Source: JASJAR01 sp039198225
GTDB taxonomy: Bacteria; Pseudomonadota; Alphaproteobacteria; Rhodobacterales; Rhodobacteraceae
Direction of reading: 5' to 3'
Assembly (NCBI GenBank): GCA_039198225.1
Contig: JBCCTQ010000001.1
Location: forward strand, 1-64,000
Length of the DNA stretch: 64,000 nt
Shown here: piece by piece, positions 59,882 to 64,000 of the stretch
Position numbering within the stretch: the stretch's first letter is position 1
Layout of the letters: every line of letters begins with the position of its first letter
The notes under the pieces: generated by a model
Told to the model about the DNA's origin: nothing
Seen by the model: the letters and a program-made list of their open reading frames with translations, nothing else
Databases searched by the model: none
Program-made: the position numbers and the translations under genes

Positions 59882-61204
59882 ATGTCACACTCAAAACTGG
59901 TGACTGCCAGCGTTGTGGCTATTGCAGCTACTGGTGCAATCCCCAACGCTGCCCAAGCCGAAGACTTGACTTTGTGCTGGGCAGCCTGGGACCCGGCGAA
60001 TGCGCTGGTCGAGTTGTCCAAGGAATTCGAAGCCGAATCTGGACACTCGATGAACTTCGAATTTGTGCCTTGGCCGAATTTTGCAGATCGGATGCTCAAT
60101 GAGCTCAATTCGGGCGGCAAACTCTGCGACTTGCTCATCGGCGACAGTCAGTGGATCGGCGGCGGTGCCGAAAACGGGCACTATGTCCAACTCAATGACT
60201 TCTTCGACAGTGAAGGCATCTCGATGGACGATTTCGCACCGGCGACGGTCTATGCCTATTCGACCTGGCCGAAGGGATCGCCGAATTACTTCGCGTTGCC
60301 GGCGATGGGCGACGCAAATGGTTGGTTCTATCGCAAGGACTGGTTTGAGCGCGAAGATATCCGTTCGGCCTATCAGGAAGCCACGGGTGAAGAGCTCGGC
60401 GAGCCGCAATCACAGCGTGAGCTCTTGCAGATCGCGCAATTCTTCCAGGGTCGGGAAATCGACGGTCAGACAGTGTTTGGCGCAGCAATCTTCACCGAGC
60501 GCGGTTCGGAAGGTATCACTATGGGTGTTACATCCGCGCTCTATCCATGGGGCTTTAAATACGAAAACACCCCTGGATCCTACGACATGGAAGGCGCTGT
60601 CAATTCCGCCGAAGCCGTCGAAGCACTCGAATTCTATAAGGAATTCTACGAAACGGCTACTCCGCCGGGCTACACCAATTCCTATATGGGAGAAAGCCTC
60701 GACGCGTTCAAGTCCGGCCAAGTTGCCATGGCGATGAACTGGTTTGCCTTTTTCCCGGGCCTAGCGGCCGATCCTGATATTGGCGGAGAGAAGATCGATT
60801 TCTTCGTGAATCCGCCTCAGAATATCGCTGCGTCGACTTTGGGCGGCCAAGGTATATCGGTCGTCAGCTATTCCGACAAACAAGATGCGGCCTTGGAATA
60901 TATTAAGTGGTTCGCTCAACCGTCGGTCCAAGCGAAATGGTGGGAGTTAGGCGGTTATTCAGCGCACAATTCGGTGCTGAATGACCCGGGTTTCGTCGAA
61001 AGCCAGCCCTTTGCTGGAGACTTCCTTGATGCCATGGCCGGCGTTCAGGACTTCTGGCAGGAGCCGGCCTATGCCGAACTGCTCCTCGCGATGCAAAAGC
61101 GCGTGCACGATTACGTCGTTGCCGATCAGGGCACCGCACAAGAAGCGCTCGACCTTCTTATCGAAGACTGGACTGAAGTCTTCGAGGATGAGGGCAAGCT
61201 CTGA
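59882..61204 (+). CDS. Carbohydrate-type ABC transporter solute-binding protein
   Basis: Extracellular solute-binding protein (SBP_bac_1 family), 440 residues. The signal peptide (SHSKLVTASVVAIAATGA) ends near AQA, before EDLTLCWAAWDPANALVE. It has the typical cluster-B sugar binder pattern SGGKLCDLLIGDSQWIGGGA and GYTNSYMGESLDAFKSGQVA. ATG at 59882 follows an AGGGAGGA ribosome site 6 nt upstream, better than an in-frame start at 59828. Two permeases, a small membrane protein and an ATPase follow. Ligand unknown: sugar, sugar alcohol or glycerol-type. Confidence 0.92.
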   Translation: MSHSKLVTASVVAIAATGAIPNAAQAEDLTLCWAAWDPANALVELSKEFEAESGHSMNFEFVPWPNFADRMLNELNSGGKLCDLLIGDSQWIGGGAENGHYVQLNDFFDSEGISMDDFAPATVYAYSTWPKGSPNYFALPAMGDANGWFYRKDWFEREDIRSAYQEATGEELGEPQSQRELLQIAQFFQGREIDGQTVFGAAIFTERGSEGITMGVTSALYPWGFKYENTPGSYDMEGAVNSAEAVEALEFYKEFYETATPPGYTNSYMGESLDAFKSGQVAMAMNWFAFFPGLAADPDIGGEKIDFFVNPPQNIAASTLGGQGISVVSYSDKQDAALEYIKWFAQPSVQAKWWELGGYSAHNSVLNDPGFVESQPFAGDFLDAMAGVQDFWQEPAYAELLLAMQKRVHDYVVADQGTAQEALDLLIEDWTEVFEDEGKL

Positions 61205-61211
61205 TTTCCGC

Positions 61212-61236
61212 TTGGGGGCGCGCAGAGCGCCCCCAA
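61212..61236 (+). terminator. Hairpin between solute-binding and permease genes
   Basis: A perfect 10-bp stem TTGGGGGCGC (61212-61221) / GCGCCCCCAA (61227-61236), 5-nt loop, 7 bp past the solute-binding gene. Such hairpins are typical where the binding protein must be made in excess of the membrane subunits: they stabilise the upstream mRNA or partly end transcription. Confidence 0.65.
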
Positions 61237-61264
61237 TACCCAGAGCGTTTACGAAGGGCAGCAT

Positions 61265-62212
61265 ATGGCCGACAGTCCGATAGACCGCGTTGCCGCCGCG
61301 ACGCCGCATGGTTTTGCACGTAAAATCAGGGGTCTGTCCGATCGTGCAATTGCCTGGATATTCGTCTGCCCAACGATTTTTTTGTTGCTCGCGGTAAATA
61401 TCTTCCCGCTCATTTGGACCATCCGTCTTAGCTTTACCAATTACAAAGCCAACAGGATCAACCGAGAGCCGGAATTCATAGGTCTTAGGAATTATGAGCG
61501 GATTCTGACGGATTCGGACATCTGGCTCAACATGCAAGCCACCGCGCATTTTCTATTCTGGACGATTGTACTCCAGGTTCTGATTGGTTTCACACTGGCC
61601 TACCTCATAAACAAAAACTTTCGCGGCTCGCCGTTCTGGACGACGATGATCGTGTTGCCGATGATGCTGTCCCCTGCGGTCGTGGGAAATTTCTGGAAGT
61701 TCCTTTATCAGCCGCAGATTGGGCTCTTCAATTACATCATCAGTTTCTTCACTGGCCGCGAGCCGTCGAGTTTTGAGATGCTCGGTCAGGTGAACTTGGC
61801 CCCTTGGTCAATTGTCATCGTAGACACATGGATGTGGACACCATTCGTGATGCTCATATGCCTCGCGGGGCTCCGGAGTATTCCTGACTACATATATGAA
61901 GCGGCCGAAATTGACCGAGCCTCGAAGCTCCGCCAGTTCTTTACGATTACAATTCCGATGGTCTTGCCGTTTCTGATGCTTGCCGTGCTCTTCAGAGGTA
62001 TCGAGAACTTCAAAATGTTCGATCTTGTCGTTCAATTGACCGGTGGTGGCCCGGGTTCGACAACGGAATTGACGTCCATCAATCTTAAGCGTGAGGCTTT
62101 CGAGAAATGGCGCACAGGGTATGCGTCGGCCTATGCCATCGTTCTTTTCGTCACTGTCTTCGGGCTCGCTTCGATTTATGTCAAAGCTCTCAACCGGGTG
62201 AAGGAGCGCTGA
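61265..62212 (+). CDS. ABC transporter permease (MalF-type)
   Basis: First permease of the carbohydrate-type importer, 315 residues with six hydrophobic segments. The coupling loop with EAA motif is EAAEIDRASKLRQFFTITIP, and a second family marker is VQLTGGGPGSTTELTS. It starts at ATG 61265. It follows the binding protein gene after the hairpin and is 4 bp from the second permease gene. Confidence 0.92.
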   Translation: MADSPIDRVAAATPHGFARKIRGLSDRAIAWIFVCPTIFLLLAVNIFPLIWTIRLSFTNYKANRINREPEFIGLRNYERILTDSDIWLNMQATAHFLFWTIVLQVLIGFTLAYLINKNFRGSPFWTTMIVLPMMLSPAVVGNFWKFLYQPQIGLFNYIISFFTGREPSSFEMLGQVNLAPWSIVIVDTWMWTPFVMLICLAGLRSIPDYIYEAAEIDRASKLRQFFTITIPMVLPFLMLAVLFRGIENFKMFDLVVQLTGGGPGSTTELTSINLKREAFEKWRTGYASAYAIVLFVTVFGLASIYVKALNRVKER

Positions 62213-62216
62213 TCCG

Positions 62217-63155
62217 ATGGGTGCTGTTTCAATAACCGAACCCAGTTCCCGCGCGAAATGGTTCGCTGGCGTTATGGTCGTAGTCTACGCGTTGGTGACG
62301 ATGATCCCCCTTGCTTGGATCGCAATCACGGGCTTCAAGTCTCCGTCAGATGCCATAAGCTATCCTCCGAAAGTGGTTTTTGAGCCGACGCTAGAAGGCT
62401 ATGTGAATCTTTTTACGACGCGAACTCGGCAAACTCAGGAATATCTCGACGCCAATCCGCCGGAGACCTGGGCCGATGAGATTGTGCGTCAATATAATAT
62501 GGTGATCGTTGGACCCTCGAAGTTCGGCGAGCGATTTATGAATTCGGTGATTATTGGTTTCGGGTCGACGTTCCTGTCCGTGTTCCTCGGCACACTCGCG
62601 GCCTATGCCTTCAGTCGCTTCAAAATACCTCTGGCGGACGACCTCTTATTCTTCATCCTCTCAACCCGAATGATGCCGCCAATTGCGGTCGCTATTCCAA
62701 TATTCCTGATGTACCGCCAATTGGGATTGTCAGACACCCATCTTGGGATGATCTTGCTGTACACAGCGGTCAATATCAGTCTCGCGGTTTGGCTCCTGAA
62801 AGGCTTCATCGATGAAATTCCGAGGGAGTACGAGGAAGCCGCCTTAATTGATGGCTACACAAGATTCCAAGCTTTTTACAAAGTAGTTCTGCCCCAGGCC
62901 GCAACTGGTATCGCATCTACAGCGATCTTCTGCCTAATCTTTTCCTGGAACGAGTATGCTTTCGCCGTTCTTCTGACGTCTGCGACTGCCCAGACTGCAC
63001 CACCTTTCATTCCGACCATTATCGGTATCGGTGGCCTGGACTGGCCTGCAGTAGCGGCGGGTGCGACGATTTTCCTGATGCCGGTGATGATCTTCACGAT
63101 CCTTCTCAGAAAGCATCTCCTCCGTGGGATCACATTTGGAGCGGTGCGGAAATGA
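62217..63155 (+). CDS. ABC transporter permease (MalG-type)
   Basis: Second permease of the importer, 312 residues with about six hydrophobic segments. The EAA loop is EYEEAALIDGYTRFQAFYKV followed by VLPQAATGIAS. A large periplasmic insert after the first helix (about residues 45-95, with RQTQEYLDANPPETWADE) is seen in this group. ATG 62217 is 4 bp after the MalF-type gene; the stop overlaps the next small gene by ATGA. Confidence 0.92.
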   Translation: MGAVSITEPSSRAKWFAGVMVVVYALVTMIPLAWIAITGFKSPSDAISYPPKVVFEPTLEGYVNLFTTRTRQTQEYLDANPPETWADEIVRQYNMVIVGPSKFGERFMNSVIIGFGSTFLSVFLGTLAAYAFSRFKIPLADDLLFFILSTRMMPPIAVAIPIFLMYRQLGLSDTHLGMILLYTAVNISLAVWLLKGFIDEIPREYEEAALIDGYTRFQAFYKVVLPQAATGIASTAIFCLIFSWNEYAFAVLLTSATAQTAPPFIPTIIGIGGLDWPAVAAGATIFLMPVMIFTILLRKHLLRGITFGAVRK

Positions 63156-63340
63156 CCGATTTTCTAGATGGACTAATTCGCTTCAGGCGTGGGCCTTGGG
63201 AGATGGTCGCGACCGTTATTATTGCTGTGGGTGTGTTCATGCTAATGCAGCCCTTCGTGATATGGGCCTTCACCTATTCCTTCATAACAACACTCGTGGG
63301 CACGATCATGTTCATTATCGTTAGTCACTTTCCGGAGTAG
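63152..63340 (+). CDS. Small membrane protein in the ABC operon
   Basis: A 62-residue protein with two predicted transmembrane helices (about 20-37 and 40-58), no recognised domain: MTDFLDGLIRFRRGPWEMVA start and ITTLVGTIMFIIVSHFPE end. ATG at 63152 overlaps the permease stop by 4 bp and the ATPase starts 2 bp after its stop, so it is translated as part of the transporter operon. Glycerol-type importers of alphaproteobacteria also encode a small membrane protein among the ABC genes, but homology is not shown. Confidence 0.7.
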   Translation: MTDFLDGLIRFRRGPWEMVATVIIAVGVFMLMQPFVIWAFTYSFITTLVGTIMFIIVSHFPE

Positions 63341-63342
63341 GT

Positions 63343-64000
63343 ATGGCACAGATCGTCATTAGGAACCTCCGCAAGGAATTTGGGAGCTTCACCGCGGTCC
63401 GTGACAGTTCCTTTACGATCGAGGACGGCGAGTTTTTCATGTTGCTCGGGCCCTCAGGATGCGGGAAGACCACCACGTTACGGATGATTGCTGGGCTTGA
63501 ATTGCCCAGTTCGGGTGACATTTTCCTCGATGGTGAAGAGATCTCCCAACGGCCGCCATCCCAGCGCGACATTGCCTTCGTCTTCCAGATGTTCGCCCTC
63601 TATCCCCATATGAATGTGAGGAAAAATATCAGCTATCCGCTGGTGAGCCAAGGCATGGATCGAGCCTCGGTAAGGGCTAAAGTCGGCGAAGTTTCCCGAA
63701 TTCTCGGGATCGAAGGCATCCTCGATCGGCCCGTCGGCGGGCTCTCGGGCGGCGACCGTCAGCGGGTGGCACTGGGCCGCGCGATCGTGCGAGAACCCAA
63801 GGCCTTCATGATGGACGAGCCCCTCGGAGCTCTCGACGCGGAGTTTCGAGAGCGAATGGCTGAGGAACTCCGAGCGCTCCACGACCGGATGGGAGCAACG
63901 ACCGTATACGTGACCCATGACCAACTCGAAGCCATGCAAATGGGAGACAAAATCGTCGTCATGAACAATGCGGTGGTCGAACAATTCGGAACGCCGCAGG
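63343..64000 (+). CDS. ABC transporter ATPase (MalK/UgpC type), cut by window end
   Basis: ATP-binding subunit of the importer. Only the first 219 residues are in the window, and the gene continues beyond base 64000. Walker A is LLGPSGCGKTTTLRMIAG, the Q-loop is FVFQMFALYPHMNV, and the signature reads LSGGDRQRVALGRAIVR, with Asp where Gln is normal. Walker B is KAFMMDEPLGALDAEFR, and the H-loop VYVTHDQLEAMQMGDK. It starts at ATG 63343. The Asp-for-Gln change is tolerated in some family members and does not by itself mean loss of function. Confidence 0.93.
   Translation, partial: MAQIVIRNLRKEFGSFTAVRDSSFTIEDGEFFMLLGPSGCGKTTTLRMIAGLELPSSGDIFLDGEEISQRPPSQRDIAFVFQMFALYPHMNVRKNISYPLVSQGMDRASVRAKVGEVSRILGIEGILDRPVGGLSGGDRQRVALGRAIVREPKAFMMDEPLGALDAEFRERMAEELRALHDRMGATTVYVTHDQLEAMQMGDKIVVMNNAVVEQFGTPQ

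Noticed and set aside
1..64000. tRNA genes, CRISPR arrays and prophage genes
   Set aside because: Looked for cloverleaf TPsiC-type sequences, spaced repeats and phage structural genes; none were seen by eye.

Overview
The window looks like chromosomal DNA of an alphaproteobacterium of the Rhodobacterales (Rhodobacter/Roseobacter group). The reasons are high GC, a suc/mdh/sdh block interleaved with ethylmalonyl-CoA pathway genes (mcl2, mch, ecm, ccr), a LuxR/LuxI pair, an HvrA-like H-NS protein and a secreted Hint-domain protein. No tRNA, rRNA, CRISPR array, prophage or intact insertion sequence was seen. The window starts at the 3' end of odhB and stops inside an ABC transporter ATPase gene.

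Layout. 0-11 kb (minus strand): mdh, a glycosyltransferase/methyltransferase fusion, then sucC - small gene - sucD - DUF805 gene - odhA - odhB, the lower TCA cycle. 11-14.6 kb: a small secreted protein (minus), then the plus-strand mcl2 - DUF1737 - mch operon and a DUF1194 protein. 14.6-19.6 kb: sdhC-sdhD-sdhA, a lipoprotein, an FkbM-type methyltransferase, a second lipoprotein, then sdhB. 19.6-24.3 kb: deoD, an H-NS-like gene and ecm (minus), divergent from ccr (plus). 24.4-28.4 kb: a small conserved gene, luxR, luxI, a RecD-like helicase and an SDR. 28.4-33.7 kb (minus): a BMP-type nucleoside ABC transporter with a LysE exporter inside the operon. 33.8-39.8 kb (minus): rimI-like, tsaB, a NifU-like gene, a universal stress protein, a Hint protein and a dimethylglycine/sarcosine dehydrogenase-like enzyme. 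40-43.4 kb: intact panC followed by a decayed region holding a panB remnant and an antiporter remnant, then an ArsR/SRPBCC pair. 43.4-47.5 kb: an RND efflux adaptor and pump. 47.5-59.7 kb: valine catabolism (minus) and leucine catabolism (plus), diverging around a TetR gene and a palindrome. 59.8-64 kb: a carbohydrate-type ABC transporter operon.

How it works together. Much of the window serves acetyl-CoA and acyl-CoA carbon. Leucine and valine degradation feed acetyl-CoA, acetoacetate and propionyl-type units. Ccr, Ecm, Mch and Mcl2 belong to the glyoxylate-bypass substitute. The suc, sdh and mdh genes oxidise the products. The clearest regulatory structure is a matched pair of double GTGATCAC palindromes, with the same 21-bp centre spacing and the same TTT/AAA flanks, one ahead of sucC and one ahead of sdhC. 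This suggests one undetermined regulator controls both TCA operons. Other candidate control sites are an 11-bp inverted repeat ahead of luxR, a CtrA-type site ahead of luxI, a TGAACGTTCA palindrome between the valine and leucine operons, an ArsR-type repeat, and twin operators ahead of the last ABC operon.
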